NCBI RefSeq assembly: GCF_004359195.1
Contig: NZ_CP037954.1
Span: 868,001-932,000, forward strand
DNA length: 64,000 nt
From: Chryseobacterium salivictor
GTDB lineage: Bacteria; Bacteroidota; Bacteroidia; Flavobacteriales; Weeksellaceae
Direction: 5' to 3'
Shown piece after piece: positions 46,483-54,496 of this stretch. A program made the translations under genes and the position numbers. The notes below the pieces were generated by a model that had not been told where the DNA came from, made no database searches, and saw nothing but the letters and a program-made list of their open reading frames with translations. Each line of letters starts with the position of its first letter. The first letter of the stretch is position 1.

Positions 46483-46974
46483 ATGAATTTAGATTTCTAT
46501 AAAACCCAGGCTATTCAAAAACAGAAAGAACACAAAAAATTTCTGGACTGGATGAAGAAAAAACCACCCAAAAATCTCGATTATACCGTACAGGAAACTC
46601 ATGATGAGGTTTTCGGAAAAATAGATTGCCTGCAATGTGCAAACTGTTGTAAAACGACAGGCCCCCTTTTCACTCCAAAAGACGTTGAAAGAATCGCCAA
46701 ACATTTAAAAATGAAAACTGCGGATTTCGAAGATAAATTCCTCAGAACAGATGAAGACGGCGATCAGGTTTTACAAAATCTTCCGTGTTGGTTTTTAAAT
46801 GAAGATAATACGTGTTCTATCTACGACGTCCGTCCCAAAGCCTGTCGGGAATTCCCACACACCGACCGCAAAAAAATCTATCAGATTAATAATTTAACGA
46901 TACAGAACACCGTCGTTTGCCCCGCTGCTTTTGAATTTGTAGAGCGGTTACAAGAAAAATTAGAAAAGAAATAA
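46483..46974 (+). CDS. YkgJ-type cysteine-cluster protein
   Basis: 163 residues; charged N-terminus then the CxxCxxCC-like metal motif: LQCANCCKTTGP, CWFLNEDNTCSIYDVRP, ACREFPHTD and VVCPAAFEF. The cysteine pattern suggests a bound Fe-S cluster or zinc. Function unknown. Confidence 0.85.
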   Translation: MNLDFYKTQAIQKQKEHKKFLDWMKKKPPKNLDYTVQETHDEVFGKIDCLQCANCCKTTGPLFTPKDVERIAKHLKMKTADFEDKFLRTDEDGDQVLQNLPCWFLNEDNTCSIYDVRPKACREFPHTDRKKIYQINNLTIQNTVVCPAAFEFVERLQEKLEKK

Positions 46975-47091
46975 TCGTTATTAAATTCTCTTAAACTTTA
47001 AAAAAGCACATTATTATCGCGCAGAAATCCAGAAAAAAAAGTATAGAATAAAATAATGGAGTGCAGCTGTAAAAAGCACTTAATTAAAATA

Positions 47092-47123
47092 ATAAAAAGC
47101 ATTGAAAAATCAATGCTTTTTAT
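47092..47123 (+). terminator. Perfect 14-bp hairpin
   Basis: ATAAAAAGCATTGA / TCAATGCTTTTTAT with an AAAA loop. Symmetric, so it may serve both strands; closer to the 3' end of the plus-strand unit. Confidence 0.75.
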
Positions 47124-47172
47124 CCTTTCACTTTACTTTTTTTCCCATTTTCCCGGGACAGGTTTAAGAAAA

Positions 47173-47195
47173 AAGCCGAAGTATAACTCCGGCTT
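47173..47195 (-). terminator. Terminator after gdhA
   Basis: 10-bp stem AAGCCGAAGT / ACTCCGGCTT with one G-T pair; on the minus strand a T-run follows, 5 bases past the gdhA stop. Confidence 0.8.
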
Positions 47196-47200
47196 CTGTT

Positions 47201-48559
47201 TTACACGACACCTTGCGCCAGCATTGCTTCGGCAACTTTCACAAAGCCCGCAATGTTCGCACCTTTCACATAATTTACGTAGCCATCTTCTTCAGTACCA
47301 TAATCGCGACACGCTTTATGGATTCCGATCATAATTTCCTTTAATCTTGCATCAACTTCTTCAGAAGACCAGTTCAACCGAATTGAATTCTGAGTCATTT
47401 CTAAGCCTGATGTTGCTACGCCACCAGCATTGGAGGCTTTCCCCGGCGAGAACAAAACTTTGTTATCCAAGAAATAGTTGATTGCATCCAAGGTAGAAGG
47501 CATATTCGCCGCTTCGGTTACGCAGATTACACCGTTGGCAACTAATGTTTGTGCATCTTCCAGGAATAATTCATTCTGCGTTGCAGCCGGAATCGCAACA
47601 TCACATTTTACACTCCATGGCCGTTTTCCTGCATAGAACTTAGCACTCGGGAATTTCTTTGCGAAATCTTCGGCCCGGTTATTTCCAGAAGCACGAAGCT
47701 GCAGTAAATAATCAACTTTTTCTCCGGAGATGCCGTCTTCATCATATACATAACCATCAGGTCCGGAAATCGTCACTACTTTTCCGCCTAACTCATTTAC
47801 TTTTTTTACCACGCCCCAGGCAACATTTCCAAAACCGGAAACAGCGAAGGTCTTACCTTTAACTTCCTGCCCGATTGTTTTGAGCATTTGTTCGCAGAAA
47901 TAAACAACACCATATCCTGTCGCTTCAGGACGGATTAATGATCCGCCGTACGCCAGTCCTTTCCCGGTTAATACACCGGTAAACTCATTTCTGATTTTTT
48001 TGTACTGGCCAAATAAATAACCAATTTCTCTTGCTCCCACTCCGATATCTCCCGCGGGAACATCAGTTTCAGGGCCGATATATTTGCACATTTCAGTCAT
48101 AAATGCCTGACAAAAACGCATCACTTCCATATTGGATTTTCCTTGTGGATCAAAGTCCGAACCGCCTTTCCCTCCGCCCATTGGCAGGGTTGTCAGCGAG
48201 TTTTTAAAGGTTTGCTCAAAAGCAAGAAACTTAAGCACAGATAAATTCACGGTTGGATGGAAACGGATTCCTCCTTTGTATGGACCGATTGCAGAGTTCA
48301 TTTGAATTCTGAACCCCCGATTCACCTGAATTTCACCAGCATCATCAACCCATGGAACGCGGAAAATAATGGTTCTTTCTGGCTCTGCCATTCTTTCCAG
48401 AAGTTTCATGCCATCATATTCTTTGTGCGTTGCAATGAAAGGAATCACTGTATTGGCAACTTCTTTTACGGCTTGTAAGAATTCCGGCTCGTTTGGATTT
48501 TTCGCTTCAATGTTTGCGATAAATTCCTGAATTTTTTGCTCTGTGTTATAATGTTCCAT
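47201..48559 (-). CDS. gdhA: NADP-type glutamate dehydrogenase
   Basis: Reductive amination of 2-oxoglutarate. 452 residues, the hexameric small-subunit class. Seen: GPYKGGIRFHPTVNLSVLKF with the catalytic Lys region, LPMGGGKGGSDFDPQGKS, PAGDIGVGAREIGYLFG, and the Rossmann motif VSGFGNVAWGVV. The cofactor is assigned from the overall E. coli GdhA-like subfamily. Terminator right after the stop. Confidence 0.95.
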   Translation of the reverse strand: MEHYNTEQKIQEFIANIEAKNPNEPEFLQAVKEVANTVIPFIATHKEYDGMKLLERMAEPERTIIFRVPWVDDAGEIQVNRGFRIQMNSAIGPYKGGIRFHPTVNLSVLKFLAFEQTFKNSLTTLPMGGGKGGSDFDPQGKSNMEVMRFCQAFMTEMCKYIGPETDVPAGDIGVGAREIGYLFGQYKKIRNEFTGVLTGKGLAYGGSLIRPEATGYGVVYFCEQMLKTIGQEVKGKTFAVSGFGNVAWGVVKKVNELGGKVVTISGPDGYVYDEDGISGEKVDYLLQLRASGNNRAEDFAKKFPSAKFYAGKRPWSVKCDVAIPAATQNELFLEDAQTLVANGVICVTEAANMPSTLDAINYFLDNKVLFSPGKASNAGGVATSGLEMTQNSIRLNWSSEEVDARLKEIMIGIHKACRDYGTEEDGYVNYVKGANIAGFVKVAEAMLAQGVV

Positions 48560-48745
48560 ATGCTAGTGAGAATTATTACTAACAAATTTAATTTTTTTTT
48601 CAGAACATTCAATAAAAAATTTAAATATTAGGAAAATATCAATAATATTAATGTTTATTTTTATTAAATTCATAAAAACATCATTAATAATGTTAAAAAT
48701 TTAAGGTTAATTGTTTTTTAGTATTTTTTTAAAAATGAAAAAAAG

Positions 48746-49855
48746 CTAAAGCGCAAGATATTGTCTACCCGAAAGTGCTTTTATTAAACCCAGAATTTCT
48801 AATTGTAATAAATCAGGCAAAATTTTATAGGTTGGTATTTCTAACCGTTGTGATATTTCGTCCAAGGAAAACGGAGTTTTTTTATCCAGGATAGCAAGGA
48901 TATTTTCCTGCTGTTCAGGCAGTACAATCTTTATTTCAGAACTGGGAAAAAGTTCGCCGGTTTTTGCCGTTTCGTTTTGAAAACCAAGCTGATCGACGAG
49001 TGATGGAATCGTAGAAATCACCGCCGCCTTGTTTTGAAAAATAAGCTGATTGCAACCTTGGCTGTATTTCTCGTCGATTCTGCCGGGCAACGCATACACT
49101 TCTCTGTTGTAATTATTAGCAAAAGTTGCTGTGCTGATCGAGCCGCCACCAAAAGCAGTTTCTACAACAACCGTAGCAGGCGTTAATCCTGCAATGATGC
49201 GGTTTCGCTGTATGAAATTCTCCCGATCCGGCTTTTGAGAAGAATTGAATTCAGTAAACAAAACGCCGTTTTCTTCGAGAATTTTCTGCGAAAGTTTTCG
49301 GTTTCTGGAAGGATAAAGGGTGTGAAAACCGTGCGCCAGAACGGCAACAGTCTGAATTTTATTTTTTATGGAAATATCGTGAACCTCAGCATCGGCTCCC
49401 AGGGCCAAACCACTGACGGTGGTGATGTTTTCATTTTTAACCGCATTTAAAAAGTCTTCAATAAATTGTTTTCCGTAGTTTGAAATATTTCTGGTACCAA
49501 CGATGCTCACAGCTTTTTTTGAAGAGTCGAAATCTCCTTTTTGATAGAGAATAGCGGGCGCGTCGTCACATTCATTTAAAATTGCCGGTAAATCTCCGAG
49601 ATGACGCAGGTTAATTTTAATATTGTTTTTGAGGCAAAATTCAATTTCTTTCTCTGCAAATTTTAAGTGGTCGGGATTTCCGATTTCAACTGCAATTTTT
49701 CTTCCGATACCAAAAATAGTTTGTAAACCTGATTTTGAAAGATCCCAAACCTCTTTCGCCGAACCAACCTCTGCCACTAATTTTCGGAAAATCACATCTC
49801 CGATTAAAGGGCAGCGCCGCAATGCGATAGCGTAAAGGGTTTCTTCGTGACGCAT
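48746..49855 (-). CDS. dprA: DNA-processing protein DprA
   Basis: Loads RecA on incoming single-stranded DNA during natural transformation. 369 residues: N-terminal SAM/HhH-like helices, Rossmann core with SIVGTRNISNYGK, SGLALGADAEVH, RENFIQRNRIIAGL and VVETAFGGGSISTA, then a C-terminal winged helix from about 305 (LDEISQRLEIPTYKILPDL). 28 bases downstream of the rhomboid gene on the same strand. Confidence 0.95.
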   Translation of the reverse strand: MRHEETLYAIALRRCPLIGDVIFRKLVAEVGSAKEVWDLSKSGLQTIFGIGRKIAVEIGNPDHLKFAEKEIEFCLKNNIKINLRHLGDLPAILNECDDAPAILYQKGDFDSSKKAVSIVGTRNISNYGKQFIEDFLNAVKNENITTVSGLALGADAEVHDISIKNKIQTVAVLAHGFHTLYPSRNRKLSQKILEENGVLFTEFNSSQKPDRENFIQRNRIIAGLTPATVVVETAFGGGSISTATFANNYNREVYALPGRIDEKYSQGCNQLIFQNKAAVISTIPSLVDQLGFQNETAKTGELFPSSEIKIVLPEQQENILAILDKKTPFSLDEISQRLEIPTYKILPDLLQLEILGLIKALSGRQYLAL

Positions 49856-49883
49856 AATGAAGTTTTACCAAAATTATCAAAAA

Positions 49884-50654
49884 TTATTCATTTTTACGGA
49901 GTTCATCTAAACGTTCCCATACATTTTCTTTCTTTTTATAAGGAAGCTCCATAAAATCTTCAGGATGATTTTCTTTGTATTCCTGCCATAGTTTATCGTC
50001 TTTTTCACTGTAATAGTTAGGAAATTCCCAAATGTATTTTACTTTTTTTTTACCTGATTTCCGGAAAATAAATGCCATTAATATCCCAATAGCTGCACCG
50101 GATAAATGGGATTGCCAAGACACCCTGCTCGGTTCTGGCAGCTGAGAAAATAACTCCTCTGGCAAAACGCCCCAAATTAAACTGCCGTAATACAACGCAA
50201 CGAGCATCGAAACGGTTAAGAATTTCACATTCCATCGGAATATACCACTGAAAAACAAGAAAAAAGCCAGTACGTAAACAATTCCACTTGCACCGATGAT
50301 ACAGACATGGTTGAACTCTCCGTTGTAAATATCAATCGGAGGTAAAAGCCAAACTAAAAAACCTGTTAAAACCCAACCCAGAAATAATATTTGTTTTGCA
50401 ATAAAAGGATAAAATTGAAATAACAGAAATATTAAAACAAAAACAGGAATGGAATTGCCAAAGATATGATCAAAGTTTCCATGAAGAAAAGGCGACAGGA
50501 AAATACCTTTCAGTCCGTAAGGATTTAGCGGAATGATGGCGCCTGAACAACCACTGAACCAACCGATGTGTTGTAAAAAATATCCCAGCCACATCGCCGC
50601 AACCACGATGGCTGCGTAAAGTAAGGCTTTAAAATTAAGTTGGTTTCTGAGCAT
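49884..50654 (-). CDS. Rhomboid intramembrane serine protease
   Basis: 256 residues, six helices. Catalytic Ser123 in GASGIVY, His183 in HLSGAAIG, and the oxyanion helix motif HGNFDHIFGN at 58-67. The C-terminal 55 residues are a soluble charged tail (WQEYKENHPEDFMELPYKKK). Cleaves membrane proteins within the bilayer; substrate unknown. Confidence 0.92.
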   Translation of the reverse strand: MLRNQLNFKALLYAAIVVAAMWLGYFLQHIGWFSGCSGAIIPLNPYGLKGIFLSPFLHGNFDHIFGNSIPVFVLIFLLFQFYPFIAKQILFLGWVLTGFLVWLLPPIDIYNGEFNHVCIIGASGIVYVLAFFLFFSGIFRWNVKFLTVSMLVALYYGSLIWGVLPEELFSQLPEPSRVSWQSHLSGAAIGILMAFIFRKSGKKKVKYIWEFPNYYSEKDDKLWQEYKENHPEDFMELPYKKKENVWERLDELRKNE

Positions 50655-50804
50655 GGTTTATTTTTTGACAAAACGCTGACCAAAATTATTATTAAGTAAT
50701 TATGGCTAAATCTTTTATAAATGTAATTAAAATCAGACAAAAAGTACGAAATAGTAAGAGAGTGCGTTTTTTAAATTTATTTGTTTGTCTTAAATTTGCC
50801 AACT

Positions 50805-51914
50805 ATGAGAAAGTTGTATACTGTTATTATGTCATTGGGTTCATTGGCAGCTTATTCCCAGAAAGATAAAAATATCCTGATCGAGATTGATTCTATTTCA
50901 CAAAGCAGATGGAAAGCTACTGCGCTGAATTTAGACAGTCTGGCTAATCCGAAGCTGGAAAAATTCACTCCTGTATTTAGGGATACAATTGTTATCCGCG
51001 ACCGCGTCACTATTACCGGAAGCGAGAACGATATCCCCGTTACTCCTTATAATATTTTACAATTAAAAGATCCTATTAAATGGTTTTATTATGGCCAGAA
51101 TAACCTGATATTCAACCAGTCTTCATTTTCCAACTGGAATTCCGGGGGCAACAATAATATCGGAATTATCGGGAAAATCAATTATACATTAAGTTATAAA
51201 AACAGAAAACATTTCTTAGACAACAATATACAATTGGGGTACGGTTTTGTATCTTCTCAGGGAGAATCATCGAGAAAAACAGAGGATTATATTAATATCA
51301 TGACCAATTACGGCTACGATATCGGAAAGAATTTCTACTTATCCACCGGTTTTCAGTTTCTATCGCAATTCTCATCAGGATATAATTATGCAGTGACGCC
51401 AAATCCTTCTTTCGGGGACCGGATTTCCCGCTTTATGTCACCGGGCTATATCTATACCGGGGTCGGGATTTTGTATAATCCAAACGAAAATTTCCAGATG
51501 ATCGTCAGACCTGTAAATGGTAAGTTTACTTTTGTCACCGACCCTTTACTGCAGCAGGCGGGCAGATATGGTTTAGAGAAAGACGGCCAGTCGGTGAGAG
51601 CTGAAATTGGTGCTTTGGTGAATATTGTTTACCGATTAAAGATTTACAAAGACATTAATTTAGTGAATCAGCTTAATTTATTCAGCAATTACGCCTTTCA
51701 CCCGGAGAGAGTTGATATTGCCTACAATGGTTCTCTCAATTTTAAATTCAATAAATTTATCAACACCACCATCGCCTTAGATCTGCTTTACGATCATGAT
51801 CAAATCAAGAAGCTTCAGTTAAAACAAACTTTGGGTGTTGGCTTTTCTTATAATTTTGGTTTCGAAGTTAAAGAAAAGAATAAAAAAATGATCAAGCCTT
51901 TCGTTGCGAATTAA
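50805..51914 (+). CDS. DUF3078 outer-membrane-type protein
   Basis: The ATG at 50805 (MRKLYTVIMSLGSLAAYSQ) gives a signal peptide; a TTG 24 bases earlier is less likely. About 369 residues. Region 95-369 reads as amphipathic beta strands with aromatic girdles (QSSFSNWNSGGNNNIGIIGK, YTLSYKNRKHFLDNNIQLGY, LGVGFSYNFGFEV), consistent with a barrel. I recall DUF3078 for this pattern. Function unknown. Confidence 0.8.
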   Translation: MRKLYTVIMSLGSLAAYSQKDKNILIEIDSISQSRWKATALNLDSLANPKLEKFTPVFRDTIVIRDRVTITGSENDIPVTPYNILQLKDPIKWFYYGQNNLIFNQSSFSNWNSGGNNNIGIIGKINYTLSYKNRKHFLDNNIQLGYGFVSSQGESSRKTEDYINIMTNYGYDIGKNFYLSTGFQFLSQFSSGYNYAVTPNPSFGDRISRFMSPGYIYTGVGILYNPNENFQMIVRPVNGKFTFVTDPLLQQAGRYGLEKDGQSVRAEIGALVNIVYRLKIYKDINLVNQLNLFSNYAFHPERVDIAYNGSLNFKFNKFINTTIALDLLYDHDQIKKLQLKQTLGVGFSYNFGFEVKEKNKKMIKPFVAN

Positions 51915-51953
51915 TCTGCGAATACTGTGATTTAAAATCATTAAAAGATAATT

Positions 51954-51982
51954 TACCGCTTCATTTGGAGCGGTATTTTTAT
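51954..51982. terminator. Hairpin between the DUF3078 gene and comM
   Basis: TACCGCT / AGCGGTA stem, extended by T-G and C-G pairs around ATTT; T5 on the plus strand. Overlaps the comM stop by four bases. Confidence 0.75.
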
Positions 51983-53514
51983 ACATTCCAAAATTCACGG
52001 TCTAAACTGCGGTACTGAATTGCTTCTGAAATATGAGCGGCATTTAATGCGTCTGCCTGTTCCAAATCGGCGATGGTACGGGAAACTTTTAGAATTCTGT
52101 CAAAAGCACGTGCAGACAAATTCAGTTTTTCCATCGCTGTTTTAATAAGCAATTGGGAATCTTCATCGAGTTCGCAAAACTTCTCAATTTCCCGCGGCCC
52201 CATTTGCGCATTATAGTGAATATCGCATTCTTTATAACGGTTGCTTTGAATTTCGCGCGCCATCAAAACCCGCCTTCTTATTTCATCACTCTGTTCTCCT
52301 CTTCTTTTATCGGCGAGTTGCTCAAATTCTACCTTCTGTACCTCGATATGAATGTCGATTCTGTCGAGCAACGGGCCGGAAAGCCTGTTCATATACCGCT
52401 GCATCTCGAACTGTGAAGAAGTATTATTGGGATCATCCGGAAAAAAACCACTGGGACTGGGATTCATGCTCGCTACCAGCATAAAACTTGCCGGATAATT
52501 CACCGTGAACTTCGCACGGGAAATAGTGACTTCCCGATCTTCTAAAGGTTGGCGCATCACCTCTAAGACCGTCCTTTTAAATTCCGGCATTTCATCCAGA
52601 AACAAAACACCGTTGTGCGCTAATGAAATCTCGCCAGGTTGCGGATAACTGCCGCCTCCAACCAAAGCGACATCTGAAATGGTGTGATGTGGACTTCTAA
52701 ACGGGCGAACCGTCATTAATGAGGTTTCTGCTCCGATTTTCCCCGCGACAGAATGTATTTTAGTTGTTTCCAGAGCTTCCCTTAAAGTCAAAGGCGGAAG
52801 TATGGTAGGAACCCGCTTTGCCAGCATCGTTTTTCCACTTCCGGGCGGCCCGATTAAGATAATGTTGTGACCACCTGCCGCCGCCACCTCCATCGCGCGT
52901 TTTGCGGTTTCCTGGCCTTTTACTTCTGAAAAATCATTGGGGAAATGATGTGCTTTTTCCTGAAACTCTTTCCGGATATCAATCGTCGTCCGCTCCAGTG
53001 GAATCCCTTCATTAAAGAAATCCACGACCTCTTTGATATTGTCAACGCCATAAACTTCCAGATCGCTCACGATGGCAGCTTCCCGAATATTAAGTTTGGG
53101 CAGGATGATTCCCTTAAACCCTTCTTCTTTTGCTTTGATGGCAATCGGAAGTACTCCTTTTATGGGCAACAGGCCCCCATCCAGCGACAACTCGCCCATG
53201 ATGATGTATTTGCTGATTTCTTCGGCGTTAATTTGTTCAGAGGCGGCAAGTATTCCCAGAGCTATACTCAGGTCATAGGCCGAACCTTCTTTCCGTAAAT
53301 CAGCGGGCGCCATATTGATCGTTATTTTCTTGCCGGGAATTTTAAATCCGATATTTTTTAATGCTGCCGATATCCGGTAACTGCTTTCCTTAATCGCATT
53401 ATCCGGAAGACCGACCAAATGGTAACCAACGCCGCCGGTATCTACATTAACTTCAATGGTAATAGTCTGCGCAGAAACTCCGAAGATGGCACTCCCGTAA
53501 ATTTTTACTAGCAT
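51979..53514 (-). CDS. comM: ComM/YifB, Mg-chelatase-like AAA+ ATPase
   Basis: Branch-migration helicase that promotes integration of transformed DNA. 511 residues: N-terminal Lon-like fold about 1-165 (HLVGLPDNAIKESSYRI, GELSLDGGLLPIKGVLP), AAA+ domain with Walker A GPPGSGKTMLAKRVP, Walker B-like GVLFLDEMPEF, SPHHTISD, and the C-terminal Mg_chelatase_C segment SARAFDRILKVSRTIADLE. Together with dprA suggests a competence pathway. Confidence 0.95.
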   Translation of the reverse strand: MLVKIYGSAIFGVSAQTITIEVNVDTGGVGYHLVGLPDNAIKESSYRISAALKNIGFKIPGKKITINMAPADLRKEGSAYDLSIALGILAASEQINAEEISKYIIMGELSLDGGLLPIKGVLPIAIKAKEEGFKGIILPKLNIREAAIVSDLEVYGVDNIKEVVDFFNEGIPLERTTIDIRKEFQEKAHHFPNDFSEVKGQETAKRAMEVAAAGGHNIILIGPPGSGKTMLAKRVPTILPPLTLREALETTKIHSVAGKIGAETSLMTVRPFRSPHHTISDVALVGGGSYPQPGEISLAHNGVLFLDEMPEFKRTVLEVMRQPLEDREVTISRAKFTVNYPASFMLVASMNPSPSGFFPDDPNNTSSQFEMQRYMNRLSGPLLDRIDIHIEVQKVEFEQLADKRRGEQSDEIRRRVLMAREIQSNRYKECDIHYNAQMGPREIEKFCELDEDSQLLIKTAMEKLNLSARAFDRILKVSRTIADLEQADALNAAHISEAIQYRSLDREFWNV

Positions 53515-53647
53515 GTTCTGTGTTTTGAGATTAAAATTAACAAATTAATCTCAATCTTTTGAAAAAGAATTGCGTTTGTAAAGTTTAAGTTTTTACAGGA
53601 AACGATTTAAAAGCAAAAAATCCCACAGATAGTGAGATTTTTTGAAG

Positions 53648-53722
53648 TGGGTGGTACTGGGTTCGAACCAGCGACCTCTGCGATGTCAACGCAACGCTCT
53701 AAACCAACTGAGCTAACCGCCC
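53648..53722 (-). tRNA. tRNA-Val (anticodon GAC)
   Basis: Folds from GGGCGGT at the 5' end (53722) with D arm GCTC/GAGC, anticodon arm TTGCG-TTGACAT-CGCAG (anticodon GAC), and T arm GCTGG-TTCGAAC-CCAGT. CCA is not encoded. Acceptor pair 4:69 is C-A instead of Watson-Crick: GGGCGGT faces ACCACCC. Confidence 0.92.
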
Positions 53723-53738
53723 TTAATTAAAAATAAAC

Positions 53739-53762
53739 CTCAGATAGTTCTGAGGTTTATTG
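53739..53762 (-). terminator. Hairpin downstream of tRNA-Val copy A
   Basis: AAACCTCAG / CTGAGGTTT 9-bp stem with loop ATAGTT, between two tRNA genes. The same stem occurs at 54328-54350 with a different loop, so it moves with the duplicated tRNA. Confidence 0.65.
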
Positions 53763-53764
53763 GG

Positions 53765-53839
53765 TGGGCCCTGAGGGATTCGAACCCCCGACCCTCTCGG
53801 TGTAAACGAGATGCTCTGAACCAACTGAGCTAAGAGCCC
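53765..53839 (-). tRNA. tRNA-Val (anticodon TAC), copy A
   Basis: GGGCTCT...AGGGCCC acceptor, anticodon loop TTTACAC giving TAC, T arm GGGGG-TTCGAAT-CCCTC. Identical over all 75 bases to the copy at 54357-54431. Confidence 0.95.
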
Positions 53840-53874
53840 GATACCATCTTATGATTTTTCAAATTTTGGTTTTG

Positions 53875-53904
53875 CAAATATACACTTTTTTTCTAATCTT
53901 CAAA
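53875..53904 (-). promoter_or_regulatory. Two-box promoter for tRNA-Val copy A
   Basis: Minus strand TTTG (53904-53901), 18 bases, TATATTTG (53882-53875), matching TTTG-N(17-22)-TAnnTTTG. The tRNA begins 35 bases after the -7 box. Confidence 0.7.
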
Positions 53905-54327
53905 ATGATTAATTTAATGATCAAGTTAAAACTTGGAGAGAAAGATAGAAATATTTAATTTTGAAGAATGTTACTTCTTAAATTACTGCTGATCTAAACA
54001 ACCAATAAAGAGGAGCCAGACCTTCAATTATTCTCCAAATACCGATATTCACATCCTTAAACAATGATAGGAGTCAGCATACAGTCAGCATAAGGTCAGC
54101 ATAAGCCAGGGGTTGGTATAGGGATGAGTGCACTTTGGTTATCTGGAGAAATGGGTGCAAATGAACATAGCTTGCGGTGTCCCAATATCTTTTTAGCGCC
54201 TGCACAGAAATCCGATTGCTGACTAAGGATTGTATCATTTTCAGACTATCCAAAACTTTTTGCCTAGTCCCCAAGTTTTGAAACTGATCCGTTTTGATAC
54301 TGATCCACCAACTGCTTTACATAAAAA
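53905..54327. other. Insert between the two tRNA-Val(TAC) copies
   Basis: About 420 bases with no protein I can support. Holds the 11-bp tandem repeat at 54073-54105. A 66-codon minus frame at 54074-54274 exists but resembles nothing I know. May be a remnant of an integrated element at the tRNA. Confidence 0.5.
54073..54105. repeat. Three tandem 11-bp repeats
   Basis: GTCAGCATACA, GTCAGCATAAG, GTCAGCATAAG head to tail with no spacer. Too short and unspaced for CRISPR. Could be replication slippage or binding iterons of a lost element. Confidence 0.8.
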
Positions 54328-54350
54328 AACCTCAGAATAAACTGAGGTTT
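54328..54350 (-). terminator. Hairpin downstream of tRNA-Val copy B
   Basis: AAACCTCAG / CTGAGGTTT with loop AATAAA. Same stem as after copy A. Confidence 0.65.
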
Positions 54351-54356
54351 CCTGGG

Positions 54357-54431
54357 TGGGCCCTGAGGGATTCGAACCCCCGACCCTCTCGGTGTAAACG
54401 AGATGCTCTGAACCAACTGAGCTAAGAGCCC
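54357..54431 (-). tRNA. tRNA-Val (anticodon TAC), copy B
   Basis: Identical 75 bases to copy A (53765-53839). Five bases upstream of the tRNA and the region TCAAATTTTGGTT are also shared, so the duplication included part of the promoter. Confidence 0.95.
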
Positions 54432-54465
54432 GATACCGTTTTTGATGTCTCAAATTTTGGTTCGG

Positions 54466-54496
54466 CAAATGTACAAAAAAATTCTAATCATCCAAA
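54466..54496 (-). promoter_or_regulatory. Two-box promoter for tRNA-Val copy B
   Basis: Minus strand TTTG (54496-54493), 19 bases, TACATTTG (54473-54466). It overlaps the 3' end of folC, so folC transcripts may run into the tRNA. Confidence 0.7.

Larger units (their letters stand above)
46975..47200. other. Convergent intergenic region with two hairpins
   Basis: AT-rich, no ORF. The two terminator hairpins listed separately end the YkgJ-side and gdhA transcripts. Confidence 0.6.

Noticed and set aside
54073..54105. Short tandem repeats as a CRISPR array
   Set aside because: Units are 11 bp, adjacent, without spacers, and no cas gene is in the window.
54074..54274. 66-codon ORF in the tRNA insert
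   Set aside because: Overlaps the tandem repeat, has no recognised motif, and the region looks non-coding; not listed as a gene.
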